55,431 nucleotides of DNA from assembly GCA_964460185.1 (NCBI GenBank), contig CAYWTM010000006.1, forward strand, positions 1 through 55,431, read 5' to 3'. The DNA is from JAVJPJ01 sp040217295 (GTDB lineage Bacteria; Pseudomonadota; Alphaproteobacteria; Rhodobacterales; Rhodobacteraceae). Positions within the stretch are counted from its first letter, which is position 1. The number at the start of each line of letters is the position of its first letter. Made by a program: the position numbers and the translations under genes. Under the pieces are notes generated by a model. It ran no database searches. It had not been told where the DNA came from and saw nothing but the letters and a program-made list of their open reading frames with translations. Shown here piece after piece: positions 1-9,133 of this stretch.

Positions 1-1064
1 TGCTTGGCGAAGGTGTCACCGCTTTCGCAGACCGGACCGACAATGTCGTAGGCGCGCTGTTCGACGCCCGGCGCGGCTTCGATGACCGGTACGATATCGT
101 GCCAGGCCCCATACATCGCAGGGCGGATCAGGTCGTTCATCGCCGCATCGAGGATCAGGAAATCGCGCCCTTCGCCTTCCTTCACGTAGATCGTATCGGC
201 CACCAGCAGCCCGGCATTGCCTGCAATCAGGCGGCCCGGTTCGATCTCCACCTCGATATCCAGATGGCCCACGGCTTCCTTGATCAGCGCCCCGTATTCC
301 GTGGGCAGCGGCGGTGCGGTGTTCGACCGCTCGTAGGGGATGCCCAGGCCGCCCCCCAGATCAAGCCGCTTGATCACATGGCCGTCGGCGCGAAGTTGCT
401 CGGTCAGTTCAGCCACCTTGGCATATGCCAGCCGAAACGGTTCCAGATCGGTCAACTGGCTGCCGATATGGACATCGATTCCCACAACCTCCAGCCCCGG
501 CAGGCGGGCGGCCATGGCATAGACCTCGCGCGCGCGGGCAATCGGGATGCCGAACTTGTTCTCGGACTTGCCCGTGGCGATCTTTTCGTGGGTCCGGGCG
601 TCCACATCGGGGTTCACCCGCACCGTGATCGGCGCCTTGAGGCCGAGGCCCTGCGCCACATCGGACAACGCCTCCATCTCGGGTTCGCTTTCGACGTTGA
701 ACTGTCGGATGCCGCCTTCCAGCGCGATGCGCATCTCTTCGCGGGTCTTGCCGACACCGGAAAACACGATCCGATCGCCCGGAACGCCGGCCGCTTTCGC
801 GCGCAGGTATTCCCCCGCCGAGACCACATCCATCCCCGCCCCAAGGCCGGCCAGATGCGCGATGACGGCCTGATTGGAATTGGCCTTCATTGCAAAGCAC
901 ACGAGGTTGTCGATTCCCTCCAGCGCATCCTTGAACAGCTGGTAGTGCCGCGTCAGCGTCGCGCAGGAATAGACATAGAAGGGCGTGCCGACCGCTGCCG
1001 CGATATCGGGCAGGGCCACGTCTTCGGCGTGCAACACGCCATCCCGATACAGAAAATGATCCAT
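1..1064 (-). CDS. lysA: Diaminopimelate decarboxylase, 3' end cut off by window
   Basis: PLP-dependent enzyme that decarboxylates meso-diaminopimelate to L-lysine, the last step of lysine synthesis, in the cytoplasm. The reading frame starts at the ATG at 1062-1064 (MDHFLYRDG...) and stays open to base 1, giving about 354 residues; the family is usually about 420, so the C-terminus lies outside. Visible motifs are the PLP-lysine segment FAMKANSN (K60), HIGSQ, the glycine loop GGGLGIPY and EPGR for phosphate binding. It reads away from the divergent quinone reductase at 1190, with 125 bp between. In many relatives I recall lysA lying just downstream of argH and a small lipoprotein; here those two are 15 kb away. 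Confidence 0.95.
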   Translation of the reverse strand, partial: MDHFLYRDGVLHAEDVALPDIAAAVGTPFYVYSCATLTRHYQLFKDALEGIDNLVCFAMKANSNQAVIAHLAGLGAGMDVVSAGEYLRAKAAGVPGDRIVFSGVGKTREEMRIALEGGIRQFNVESEPEMEALSDVAQGLGLKAPITVRVNPDVDARTHEKIATGKSENKFGIPIARAREVYAMAARLPGLEVVGIDVHIGSQLTDLEPFRLAYAKVAELTEQLRADGHVIKRLDLGGGLGIPYERSNTAPPLPTEYGALIKEAVGHLDIEVEIEPGRLIAGNAGLLVADTIYVKEGEGRDFLILDAAMNDLIRPAMYGAWHDIVPVIEAAPGVEQRAYDIVGPVCESGDTFAK

Positions 1065-1189
1065 CCGCGCCGTTCCCAATCAACCGGTCCGGAGCCGCAG
1101 GTAGCACGACGCCTTGGCCGATCAAAGGGGGCTGGACGGCGCCGGGCCAAACGCTAGGGTTTCGCGCAACCAGCAGGGAAGGGAACACC

Positions 1190-2164
1190 ATGGCCAAATC
1201 CGCAATCATCGAGGCCCCCGGCGGGCCGGAAGCGTTCAAGATCGTGGATCTGGACGTGGGTGAGCCGGGCCCTGGACAGATCCGCATCCGCCACCACGCC
1301 TGCGGGCTGAATTTCATCGACGTCTACCAGCGCATGGGCATGTATCCCCTGCAATTGCCGCACGCGCTGGGCATGGAAGCCGCGGGCGTGGTCGAAGCCG
1401 TGGGCGAGGGTGTGACGCATCTGAAAGCGGGGGACCGTGCGGCTTATGCGGCGGCTCCTCCGGGTGCCTATACGCAGGCGCGGGTGATGTCGGCCGCTCA
1501 GGTCTGCCCCCTGCCGGACGCGATTTCCTTCGACGAAGGCGCCGCGATGATGCTCAAGGGGCTGACAACCCAATACCTGTTCCGCCGCACGACCCCGATT
1601 GCCAAGGGCGACACGGTCCTGTTTCACGCCGCCGCTGGCGGTGTGGGCCTGTTCGCCTGCCAATGGGCCGCGTCCGAGGGTATCCGCCTGATCGGCACCG
1701 CCGGCACGGATGAGAAATGCGCGCTTGCCGTCGAACACGGGGCGTCCGAATGCATCAATTACCGGACCGAGGACTGGGCCGCCCGTGTGCAGGACCTGAC
1801 CGACGGCAAAGGCGTTGACGTGGTCATGGATGCCGTGGGTGCCGACACGTTCGAGGGCTCTCTCGACAGCCTCAAGCCGCTGGGCATGATGATCAGCTTT
1901 GGCAATGCTTCCGGCCCGGTGCCGCCGTTCTCGGTCGGTCTGCTTGCGCAGAAAGGCAGCCTCAAGATCACCCGCCCGACGGTGTTCACCCATATCGCCG
2001 ATCATGACACGTGCCAGCAGATGGCGCGCGACCTGTTCGACAAGGTGACCAGCGGCGCGGTCAAGATCCGCATCGATCAACGCTTTGCGCTGGAAGACGT
2101 GGCCGATGCCCACCGCGCTCTCGAGGCGCGCAAGACCACCGGCCAGACGATCCTGCTGCCCTAG
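1190..2164 (+). CDS. Zinc-less NADPH:quinone oxidoreductase (MDR family)
   Basis: A 324-residue medium-chain dehydrogenase/reductase of the quinone reductase (QOR/zeta-crystallin) type, probably a cytoplasmic NADPH-dependent reducer of quinones or reactive enones. The N-terminal GroES-like half carries GLNFIDVYQR and an LGMEAAGVVEAVG segment. The Rossmann half begins near residue 145 with HAAAGGVGLFACQWA, the nucleotide-binding glycine motif of QORs. Zinc-ligand cysteines of alcohol dehydrogenases are absent. The ATG follows an AGGGAA ribosome site by 6 nt. Its TAG overlaps the stop codon of the convergent DUF2834 gene. The exact substrate cannot be read from sequence. Confidence 0.9.
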   Translation: MAKSAIIEAPGGPEAFKIVDLDVGEPGPGQIRIRHHACGLNFIDVYQRMGMYPLQLPHALGMEAAGVVEAVGEGVTHLKAGDRAAYAAAPPGAYTQARVMSAAQVCPLPDAISFDEGAAMMLKGLTTQYLFRRTTPIAKGDTVLFHAAAGGVGLFACQWAASEGIRLIGTAGTDEKCALAVEHGASECINYRTEDWAARVQDLTDGKGVDVVMDAVGADTFEGSLDSLKPLGMMISFGNASGPVPPFSVGLLAQKGSLKITRPTVFTHIADHDTCQQMARDLFDKVTSGAVKIRIDQRFALEDVADAHRALEARKTTGQTILLP

Positions 2165-2487
2165 GCCGGCTGCCGCGATCCACGCATCATCAAGAACAGC
2201 GCCAGTGGCAAACCGGCGCTGACCCCGATGCCGTAGGTCACGGGGATCACCAGCAAGAACCACCAATCCTTGCGGCCGAGGGATTCCCACAACGCCCAGA
2301 CCGTCAACGCGATGGCGGCGATGGTCAGGTCATAGACCAGCCCGCTTGTCGCGTCGTTCACGTACCATGCGTCGATCATGGCGCCGAGGTCCCAGCCATT
2401 GGCCTCGAACCAGGCGTAGAAATAGCTCCATGGCAGGTATGTGCCCACGGCAATCAAGACGAGGTAGACAAGGCGGATGGCGGTCAT
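2161..2487 (-). CDS. DUF2834 small membrane protein
   Basis: A 108-residue integral membrane protein that resembles DUF2834, a family of unknown function. Three hydrophobic segments are visible: residues about 4-22, 51-68 and 75-98. I chose the ATG at 2485-2487 (MTAIRLVYLVL) because AAAGGACG lies 7 nt upstream; an in-frame ATG ten codons earlier has no such site. The gene converges on the quinone reductase and the two stop codons share the bases CTAG, so transcripts must read into each other. No function is inferred. Confidence 0.75.
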   Translation of the reverse strand: MTAIRLVYLVLIAVGTYLPWSYFYAWFEANGWDLGAMIDAWYVNDATSGLVYDLTIAAIALTVWALWESLGRKDWWFLLVIPVTYGIGVSAGLPLALFLMMRGSRQPA

Positions 2488-2618
2488 GGTCGTGCGTCCT
2501 TTGGCAAGATGCATCATGACCTAGGGCGGTGATCGGGGATTGGCCAGCGCCGTCCGCGAAAACCGCGGCCGCTGCGGTGACACCATCGCCCCTGTGACAA
2601 TGCGACGCCGCGATACAA

Positions 2619-2648
2619 TTGACCTGTGCGACAACTCCGCGCTACGCC
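2619..2648 (+). promoter_or_regulatory. Possible sigma-70 promoter for ETF-QO
   Basis: TTGACC at 2619-2624 is a good -35 match. TACGCC at 2643-2648, 18 bp further on, is a poor -10. The position, about 70-95 bp before the ETF-QO start, is reasonable, but the -10 is weak, so this is only a candidate. Confidence 0.3.
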
Positions 2649-2649
2649 T

Positions 2650-2685
2650 CCCGGAATGGTTTTTCCGGGCTGCTTTCCGGAAAGC
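2650..2685 (+). other. Two small hairpins in the ETF-QO leader
   Basis: CCCGGAA (2650-2656) pairs with TTCCGGG (2663-2669) over a 6-nt loop, and GCTTTCC/GGAAAGC (2672-2685) is a perfect 14-nt palindrome immediately after. Both carry the sequence TTCCGG. They lie between the candidate promoter and the ribosome-binding site, so they would fold in the 5' untranslated region. This also argues against extending the protein upstream of 2715. Confidence 0.4.
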
Positions 2686-2714
2686 TTCCGACGCCAGCCG
2701 AGGGGATGAGACCT

Positions 2715-4367
2715 ATGTCCGAGATCGAACGCGAAAGCATGGAATACGACGTGGTCATCGTGGGTGCCGGACCTGCGGGTCTTTCGGCTGCGATCCGTCT
2801 GAAACAGCTGGATGCGGATCTCAATGTGGTCGTCCTTGAAAAGGGCTCGGAAGTGGGCGCGCATATCCTGTCGGGCGCGGTTCTCGATCCGTCCGGCCTT
2901 GATGCGCTGATGCCCGACTGGAAGACCAGGGGCGCGCCGATCACCGTGCCCGTCAAGGAAGACAAGTTCTACATGCTGGGTGAGGCAGGTCAGATCCGCC
3001 TTCCCAATTCCCTGATGCCTGGCCTCATGAACAACCATGGCAACTACATCGTGTCGATGGGCAACGTCTGCCGCTGGATGGCCGAACAGGCCGAGGCGCT
3101 TGGCGTGGAGATCTTCCCGGGGATGGCGTGTTCCGAACTGGTCTACGGCGAACATGGCGAAGTGCGCGGCGTGGTCGCGGGCGAGTTCGGCAAGAACCCC
3201 GATGGTACCCCGTCCGACGCCTACGAACCCGGTATGGAACTGCTGGGCAAATACGTTTTCCTTGGCGAGGGCGTCCGCGGATCGCTCACCAAGGAGGTCA
3301 TGGCCAAATACGACCTGTCCGCTGGCAAGGATCCGCAGAAATTCGGCCTTGGCATGAAAGAGATCTGGGAAATCGACCCCGAAAAGCACCGCGAGGGATC
3401 AGTCACACACACGATGGGCTGGCCGCTTGGGTCCAACGCGGGGGGCGGATCATTCATCTACCATCTTGATAACAATCAGGTTTATGTGGGGTTCGTGGTG
3501 CATCTGAACTACCAGAACCCGCATCTCTACCCCTACATGGAATTCCAGCGCTTCAAGCATCACCCGATGGTGGCCGAGTTGCTGAAGGGCGGCAAACGTA
3601 TCGCCTACGGTGCCCGCGCGATCTCGGAAGGGGGCTGGCAATCGATGCCCAAGGCCGTGGCGCCGGGCGTGGCGATCCTGGGCTGCGGTGTGGGGCTGGT
3701 GAACGTGCCGCGCATCAAGGGCAACCACAACGCGATGCTGTCGGGCAAGGCGGCGGCCGAGGCGGCCTTTGCCGCCATTGGCGCCGGGCGCGCCAGCGAT
3801 GAACTGACGGCCTATGACGCGGAATTGCGCGATGGCCCCGTCGGCAAGGATCTCAAGCCGGTTCGCAACGTCAAACCGCTCTGGTCCAAGTTCGGTCTCT
3901 TGGGGGGGCTCGGTCTGGGCGGTCTGGACATGTGGACCAACAGTCTTGTGGGGCTGTCGATCTTCGGCACGATCAGCCATGGCAAATCCGACGCCGAGGC
4001 GACCGGAAAGGCACGGGATTTCGAACCGATCGACTATCCGCGCCCCGACGGAAAGCTCAGCTTCGACCGGCTGACCAATGTCAGTTTCTCGATGACCAAC
4101 CACGAGGAAAGCCAGCCCGCGCATCTGACGCTCAAGGATGCATCGGTGCCGATTGGGGTGAACCTGCCAGATTACGACGAACCCGCGCAGCGGTATTGCC
4201 CGGCGGGCGTCTACGAGGTGGTAAGGGAAGAAGGCCAGGATGCGCGGTTCGTGATCAACTTCCAGAACTGCGTGCATTGCAAGACATGCGACATCAAGGA
4301 TCCGTCGCAGAACATCGTCTGGACGGTGCCTCAGGGTGGTGACGGGCCCAATTACCCGAATATGTGA
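2715..4367 (+). CDS. Electron transfer flavoprotein:ubiquinone oxidoreductase
   Basis: ETF-QO passes electrons from reduced electron transfer flavoprotein, produced by acyl-CoA and amino-acid dehydrogenases, to ubiquinone at the inner membrane. The 550-residue product has the usual length. The N-terminus has an FAD-binding DVVIVGAGPAGLSAA fold. The C-terminus has the 4Fe-4S ligands C495, C519, C522 and C525 (CPAGVYE... NCVHCKTCDIKDP), ending in the typical GGDGPNYPNM tail. The frame is open 32 codons further upstream, but GAGGGG at 2700-2705 sits 9 nt before the ATG at 2715, and the product then starts MSEIERESMEYD as in relatives. Confidence 0.96.
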   Translation: MSEIERESMEYDVVIVGAGPAGLSAAIRLKQLDADLNVVVLEKGSEVGAHILSGAVLDPSGLDALMPDWKTRGAPITVPVKEDKFYMLGEAGQIRLPNSLMPGLMNNHGNYIVSMGNVCRWMAEQAEALGVEIFPGMACSELVYGEHGEVRGVVAGEFGKNPDGTPSDAYEPGMELLGKYVFLGEGVRGSLTKEVMAKYDLSAGKDPQKFGLGMKEIWEIDPEKHREGSVTHTMGWPLGSNAGGGSFIYHLDNNQVYVGFVVHLNYQNPHLYPYMEFQRFKHHPMVAELLKGGKRIAYGARAISEGGWQSMPKAVAPGVAILGCGVGLVNVPRIKGNHNAMLSGKAAAEAAFAAIGAGRASDELTAYDAELRDGPVGKDLKPVRNVKPLWSKFGLLGGLGLGGLDMWTNSLVGLSIFGTISHGKSDAEATGKARDFEPIDYPRPDGKLSFDRLTNVSFSMTNHEESQPAHLTLKDASVPIGVNLPDYDEPAQRYCPAGVYEVVREEGQDARFVINFQNCVHCKTCDIKDPSQNIVWTVPQGGDGPNYPNM

Positions 4368-4457
4368 TCGCATGGGCGGGCATTGCGGGTTGGCCCGCAT
4401 TGCCCTTGCCCCCTGTGCCGCCTAGTCTCTGGAGCAACACCTGCCAAGGAGATGTCG

Positions 4458-6155
4458 ATGCGTCGTTCCCCGGTTATCCTGTCGGTCGCCCTGAGCCTGG
4501 CGCTGGCCGCGCCCGCTGCCGCGCAGCAGGCGACGCAAGGTCTGGCGGGGGCGTATCTTGCCGCGCGCTCGGCGGTCATCGACGGGAACCACCGTATCGC
4601 CGCCGCCTATTTCGAAAGCGCCCTGTCCGCCGATCCCGGAAACCCGCTGCTGGTCGGCAATGCGCTGTTCGCGAATGCCGCGCTGGGGCAATGGAACCGC
4701 GCCTCTGAAATTGCCGGCATGCTGGATGCGGATGCGCCCGGCCAGGAGCTTGCGAACCTCGTGGCGCTTGTTCAGGCCTTGCGTGCCGGCGATCTGGCAG
4801 CCGCACGCGCCGCCATAGATGCGGGGCGGGGGGCCGGGCCCTTTATCGACGACCTGGCGCTTGGCTGGATCTTTCTGGGCGAAGGCGACATGAGCCGTGC
4901 GTCCGAGGCCTTCGAGGCCGTGGGAAGTGACCCGGTTCTGGCCGATATCGCCTATACGCATCTGGCTTTGGCACGGGCCGCCGTGGGCGATTTCGAAGGT
5001 GCCGACCTTATCCTGTCGGGCGAGGCATTCGGCGCGCTTTCGGCCAGCGAACGCAGCATCCGCGCCCGGGTCGAGGTGCTCTTGCAGCTTGATCGCCGGG
5101 ACGATGCGCTGGAATTGCTCGAGGTGTTCACCCAGGCGGTGCCTGACCCGGCGTTGTTGGCCCTGCTGGACCAGATCGCGGGCGATGACACCGTGCGGCC
5201 TTATGATTTCATCACCACCCCCGAAGAGGGGCTGGCCGAGGTGTTCTTTTCCGTGGCGCGTGCGCTGGGGTCTGACGGCGCATCGATCACCCTGCCCCTG
5301 CTGTATACGCGCGCGGCACATGCGATCGATCCGGGTCTCAGCGCGGCCGTGATATTTGCGGGCCAGTTGCTGAACCGCGACAATCAGCACAGCCTTGCCG
5401 CCGACGCCTTTGCGCAAGTGCCGCCAGATGATCCGCAATATGTCGAAGCGCAGCTTGGCCGCGCCGATGCCTATTTCGAAGAGGGCCGCGAAAACCCTGC
5501 CGTCGAGGTTCTGCAATTGCTGGCCGAAACCCACCCCGATCTTGCCACCGTGCAGGCCACCTATGGCGATATCCTGCGCCGGACCGATCAATGCGGCCCC
5601 GCGGTCGATGCCTATACCGCCGCGCTGGACCGGGTGGACATCACGCAGCAACGGTACTGGTTTCTCTACTATACCCGCGGGATCTGCTACGAGCGGCTCA
5701 GCGACTACGCCGCGTCCGAGGCCGATTTCCGGCAGGCGCTGGTGCTCAACCCCGATCAGCCGCAGGTGCTGAACAATCTCGGCTATTCGCTGGTCGAACA
5801 ACGCCGCAGCCTGGACGAAGCGCTCGACATGATAGAACGCGCCGTCGCGGCGAACCCGGATTCGGGCTATATCGTCGACAGTCTGGGATGGGTGTTCTAT
5901 CGGCTGGGCCGGTTCGAGGAAGCGGTCGAACCGATGGAACGCGCGGTCGAGCTCTTGCCGAACGATCCGATCATCAATGACCACCTTGGCGACGTCTACT
6001 GGATGGTCGGCCGTGAACGCGAAGCGCAATTCCAGTGGCACCGCGCGCTCAGCTTCGAGCCCGAAGAAGGGGATGCCGATCGCATTCGCCGCAAGCTCGA
6101 TATCGGCCTTGATGCCGTTCTCGAGGCCGAGGGCGGGGTGGGCGAAAACCGGTGA
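4458..6155 (+). CDS. Exported tetratricopeptide-repeat protein
   Basis: A 565-residue TPR protein of unknown specific role. Residues 1-22 form a signal peptide (MRRSPVILSVALSLALAAPA) with a likely AAA|QQ cleavage, so the protein is probably periplasmic or membrane-associated. The repeats are clearest in the C-terminal third, with consensus residues in NPDQPQVLNNLGYSLVEQ and SGYIVDSLGWVFYRLGR. The start at 4458 lies 6 nt after AAGGAG; an ATG two codons upstream touches that site and is unlikely. The TGA overlaps the GTG of ispE by four bases, so the two are translationally coupled. TPR proteins usually scaffold complexes; the partner is not evident here. Confidence 0.85.
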   Translation: MRRSPVILSVALSLALAAPAAAQQATQGLAGAYLAARSAVIDGNHRIAAAYFESALSADPGNPLLVGNALFANAALGQWNRASEIAGMLDADAPGQELANLVALVQALRAGDLAAARAAIDAGRGAGPFIDDLALGWIFLGEGDMSRASEAFEAVGSDPVLADIAYTHLALARAAVGDFEGADLILSGEAFGALSASERSIRARVEVLLQLDRRDDALELLEVFTQAVPDPALLALLDQIAGDDTVRPYDFITTPEEGLAEVFFSVARALGSDGASITLPLLYTRAAHAIDPGLSAAVIFAGQLLNRDNQHSLAADAFAQVPPDDPQYVEAQLGRADAYFEEGRENPAVEVLQLLAETHPDLATVQATYGDILRRTDQCGPAVDAYTAALDRVDITQQRYWFLYYTRGICYERLSDYAASEADFRQALVLNPDQPQVLNNLGYSLVEQRRSLDEALDMIERAVAANPDSGYIVDSLGWVFYRLGRFEEAVEPMERAVELLPNDPIINDHLGDVYWMVGREREAQFQWHRALSFEPEEGDADRIRRKLDIGLDAVLEAEGGVGENR

Positions 6156-6988
6156 GGCGCTTTGCCCCTGCAAAGGTCAACCTTGCGCTGCATGTGACCG
6201 GCCGTCGAACGGATGGCTATCACGAACTGGATTCTCTCGTGGTGTTCGCAGGTGCGGGCGACTGGATCGATTTTGCACCGGCTGATGCGCTTTCGCTGAC
6301 GGTCACCGGGCCACGCGCGGCCGGTGTGCCCGCCGATCGCCGCAACCTGATCTGGCAGGCGGCCGAGCTGTTCGGCCAAGACCACGGCGCGGCCATCACG
6401 CTTGAAAAACATCTGCCCCATGCGGGGGGCATCGGTGGCGGGTCTGCAGATGCGGCCGCTGCCCTGCGCGGTCTGGCCGAATTGTGGAACCAGCCGCTTC
6501 CGGGTGCTGACGCCATCCTGTCACTCGGTGCGGATGTGCCGGTATGTCTGGCCGGAACGCCCACGCGCATGTCCGGCATAGGCGAGGTGTTGTCGCCGCT
6601 GCCGCCCTTGCCGGCCTTGTGGCTGGTTCTGGTCAACCCCGGTGTGGAAGTGCCCACCGGCCCGGTCTTTCAGGCGCTCTGCACGGCTGACAATCCCGCG
6701 TTGCCGGACATCCCCGCGGATGGCTGGCCCGATGCGCCCGGTTTCGCCGGTTGGCTGCACCGCGCCCGCAATGACCTTGAGGCGCCGGCAAAGACGCTGG
6801 TCCCCGAGATCGCCGCATGCCTTGATCATCTGGACACGCAGCCGGGCTGCCTTCTGGCACGGATGAGCGGGTCGGGCGGGACATGTTTCGGCATCTTTGC
6901 CGATGCCGTTGCCGCAGACGGGGCGGCCGTGGCGATCCGGGCAGATTGCCCCGATTGGTGGGTGGCGCCAGCGCAAGTCCTGGACTGA
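6152..6988 (+). CDS. ispE: 4-diphosphocytidyl-2-C-methyl-D-erythritol kinase
   Basis: GHMP kinase of the non-mevalonate (MEP) isoprenoid pathway, phosphorylating CDP-methylerythritol at the 2-hydroxyl with ATP. The 278-residue product has PAKVNLALHV at residues 6-15 and the ATP-binding glycine motif GGIGGGSADAAA at about 92-103, followed by a C-terminal MSGSGGTCFG motif. It starts at a GTG overlapping the TPR gene stop (GTGA), so translation is likely re-initiated. It converges on the polyprenyl synthase gene only 6 bp away. IspE supplies precursors for the quinone side chain made by that neighbour. Confidence 0.95.
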   Translation: MRRFAPAKVNLALHVTGRRTDGYHELDSLVVFAGAGDWIDFAPADALSLTVTGPRAAGVPADRRNLIWQAAELFGQDHGAAITLEKHLPHAGGIGGGSADAAAALRGLAELWNQPLPGADAILSLGADVPVCLAGTPTRMSGIGEVLSPLPPLPALWLVLVNPGVEVPTGPVFQALCTADNPALPDIPADGWPDAPGFAGWLHRARNDLEAPAKTLVPEIAACLDHLDTQPGCLLARMSGSGGTCFGIFADAVAADGAAVAIRADCPDWWVAPAQVLD

Positions 6989-6994
6989 GCCCCG

Positions 6995-7996
6995 TCAGGT
7001 CAGGCGCGCAACCACGTAATCGGCCAGGTCATGCATCATGTCGCGCAACGGGTGATCCGGCAGGGCCGCCAGCGCCGCTTGGGCGCGGGCGGAATGGCCC
7101 AGGGCCTCGATCCGGGTTTCCTCCAGCGTGCCATGGCGCATCAGGATCGCCATGGCCTGATCCAGATCGCCCTCGTCCTGGCGGCCCTTTTGAATGGTCC
7201 TGACCCAGAAGGCGCGTTCACTCTCATCGGCACGCGCAACGGCGCGGATCACCGGCAGCGTCAGCTTGCGTTCGCGGAAATCATCGCCCACGTTCTTGCC
7301 GATCGCCCCCGAGGTTCCGCCCCAGTCCAGCAGGTCATCGGCCATCTGGAACGCGATGCCCAACCCGTCGCCATAGGTGGCAAGCGCGCGCACCACGTCT
7401 TCGGGCTGGTTCGCGATGACGCCGCCCACCTCGCAGGCCGCCTCGAACAGGGCCGCGGTCTTGCCGCGGATCACCTGCAAGTAGATCTCTTCGGTGGTGG
7501 CAAGGTTCATCGCCGCGCTCAGTTGCAGGACTTCGCCTTCGGCAATCACCGCGGCCGCGTTCGACAGGATCGACAAGACCCGGTGATTTTCGGTTTCCAC
7601 CATCAACTGAAACGCGCGCGCGAACAGGTAATCGCCAACCAGGACACTTGATTTGTTGTCCCACAGCAGGTTCGCCGTGGGGCGACCGCGGCGTTTCTCG
7701 CTTTCGTCGACCACATCGTCATGCAGCAGCGTCGCGGTATGAATGAACTCGACCGTTGCGGCCAGCTTTTGATGGTGGACCCCGTCATAGCCGCACAAAC
7801 GCGCGGCTGCGAGCGTCAGCATCGGGCGCACGCGTTTGCCGCCGGCCTCAACCAGATGCGCGGTCACTTCGGGAATGCGCGGTGCATGTTCGGACGCCAT
7901 CCGTTCCCGGATCAGCGCGTTCACCGCGTTCAGGTCACCTTCCAGAGCGGATTGCATCCGTTCATGCGGCTTTGTGGCTGCATCATCGAGGCTCAT
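6995..7996 (-). CDS. ispB: Long-chain polyprenyl diphosphate synthase (ubiquinone side chain)
   Basis: A 333-residue trans-prenyltransferase that extends farnesyl diphosphate with isopentenyl units to the octaprenyl or decaprenyl tail of ubiquinone. The first aspartate-rich motif is LLHDDVVDESEKRRGR and the second QMADDLLDWGG; GGKRVRPML near residue 53 is the substrate lysine-arginine motif. Rhodobacteraceae make ubiquinone-10, so the product may be decaprenyl, but chain length cannot be fixed from these motifs. It starts 50 bp from the divergent DUF2007 gene. Confidence 0.93.
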   Translation of the reverse strand: MSLDDAATKPHERMQSALEGDLNAVNALIRERMASEHAPRIPEVTAHLVEAGGKRVRPMLTLAAARLCGYDGVHHQKLAATVEFIHTATLLHDDVVDESEKRRGRPTANLLWDNKSSVLVGDYLFARAFQLMVETENHRVLSILSNAAAVIAEGEVLQLSAAMNLATTEEIYLQVIRGKTAALFEAACEVGGVIANQPEDVVRALATYGDGLGIAFQMADDLLDWGGTSGAIGKNVGDDFRERKLTLPVIRAVARADESERAFWVRTIQKGRQDEGDLDQAMAILMRHGTLEETRIEALGHSARAQAALAALPDHPLRDMMHDLADYVVARLT

Positions 7997-8046
7997 CGCG
8001 GCCCGGTCCCTTCCCCTGTCTCGACAAGCACGGCACGGCTGATTAA

Positions 8047-8271
8047 ATGCCGGATATGCTAGAAGTGCTCCGCAGCAACGACCCTACGATCATCGCCTTT
8101 GCCTCGGCTCTTCTGTCCGGCGAGGATATAGAGGTCTTCGTTATGGACGTCCATATGAGCGTGCTCGAAGGATCCATCGGCATATTGCCGCGCCGGTTGC
8201 TGGTGCGACGCTCGGATGCGTTCGAGGCGCGCGCCGTTCTGCGCGACAATGATCTGCCGGTGTCCGAGTGA
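8047..8271 (+). CDS. DUF2007 putative signal-transducing protein
   Basis: A 74-residue protein matching DUF2007 in length and in the pattern MLEVLRSNDPTIIAFASALL... followed by ...RLLVRRSDAFEARAVL. Family function is unknown; these small alpha/beta proteins are only loosely called signal-transducing. The ATG at 8047 and a second at 8056 are both possible, and neither has a clear ribosome site. The TGA overlaps the GTG of the methyltransferase gene by four bases, so the pair is an operon. Confidence 0.8.
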   Translation: MPDMLEVLRSNDPTIIAFASALLSGEDIEVFVMDVHMSVLEGSIGILPRRLLVRRSDAFEARAVLRDNDLPVSE

Positions 8272-9026
8272 ATGACGACGCTGACCTCACCCAGGATGCG
8301 TTTCTGGGCGGGCGGCTCACGATCCTTCAGCCCCGCACCGGGTATCGCGCAGCCACCGACCCGGTCTTCCTTGCGGCGGCCTGTCCGGCACAAGCGGGCC
8401 ATCAAGTTCTGGAACTGGGCTGTGGCGTCGGGGTCGCCGCGCTGTGCCTCGCGACACGGGTGCCGGGCCTGGCGTTGACCGGGGTTGAACGCCAGTCGGC
8501 CTATGCAGCGCTGGCGCGTCGGAATGCCGAAGCCAACGGTGCCGACATGGATGTGGTCGAGGCCGACCTGGCCTACCTGCCGCCAGACCTGAAACAGCGC
8601 GCCTTCGACCATGTGATCGCGAACCCGCCGTATTTTCCGGGGGGGGCAGGCACCCCCGCAGATGACGCCGGGCGCGAGGCCGCGATGCGCGAGGACACGC
8701 CGCTTGCGCTTTGGACAGGGACAGCGCGCGCGCGGCTGAAACCCAGGGGCTGGCTGACGATGATCCAGTCTGCCGACCGGTTGCCGGAGTGTCTTGTCGC
8801 CCTGTCGGATGGGTTCGGCACCATCTCCGTGCTGCCCTTGCAGTCGCGGATCGGGCGCCCGGCGTCTCGCGTGGTGATCCGTGCACGCAAGGGCGGGCGA
8901 AGCCCTTTTGTCCTGCTGCCGCCAATTCTTATACATGAATCCGGATCGCATCCGGGTGATCACCCCGATTACACGGATCTGGCCGAAGCGGTCTTGCGCA
9001 ATTCGTCTGCGTTGCCCTGGGGTTAA
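8268..9026 (+). CDS. TrmN6-like SAM-dependent N6-adenine methyltransferase
   Basis: A 252-residue Rossmann methyltransferase. The SAM motif is VLELGCGVGVAALCLA near residues 47-62 and the catalytic N6-amino motif is NPPYF (DHVIANPPYFPGG, about residues 119-131). This arrangement matches the TrmN6/YfiC family, which methylates A37 of tRNA1(Val), though other small-molecule or RNA substrates are possible. It starts at a GTG overlapping the DUF2007 stop. Coupling with DUF2007 suggests co-expression but no known shared job. Confidence 0.85.
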   Translation: MNDDADLTQDAFLGGRLTILQPRTGYRAATDPVFLAAACPAQAGHQVLELGCGVGVAALCLATRVPGLALTGVERQSAYAALARRNAEANGADMDVVEADLAYLPPDLKQRAFDHVIANPPYFPGGAGTPADDAGREAAMREDTPLALWTGTARARLKPRGWLTMIQSADRLPECLVALSDGFGTISVLPLQSRIGRPASRVVIRARKGGRSPFVLLPPILIHESGSHPGDHPDYTDLAEAVLRNSSALPWG

Positions 9027-9133
9027 CCCTCCGATCATGCCCGTCTTTAAAATCCTATCGTTGTAATTGGTGACAAGACTCGAAATTCGTGCTGCACTCT
9101 GGGAACATTCTTTAAAACGAGAGGAGGACCTCG

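Noticed and set aside
409..1317. 302-codon minus-strand frame at the window start
   Set aside because: Same strand but different frame from lysA, which has all PLP motifs and simply lacks its stop because the window ends.
4422..6173. 583-codon minus-strand frame
   Set aside because: Antisense to the TPR gene, which has a signal peptide, ribosome site and recognisable repeats; the mirror frame has none.
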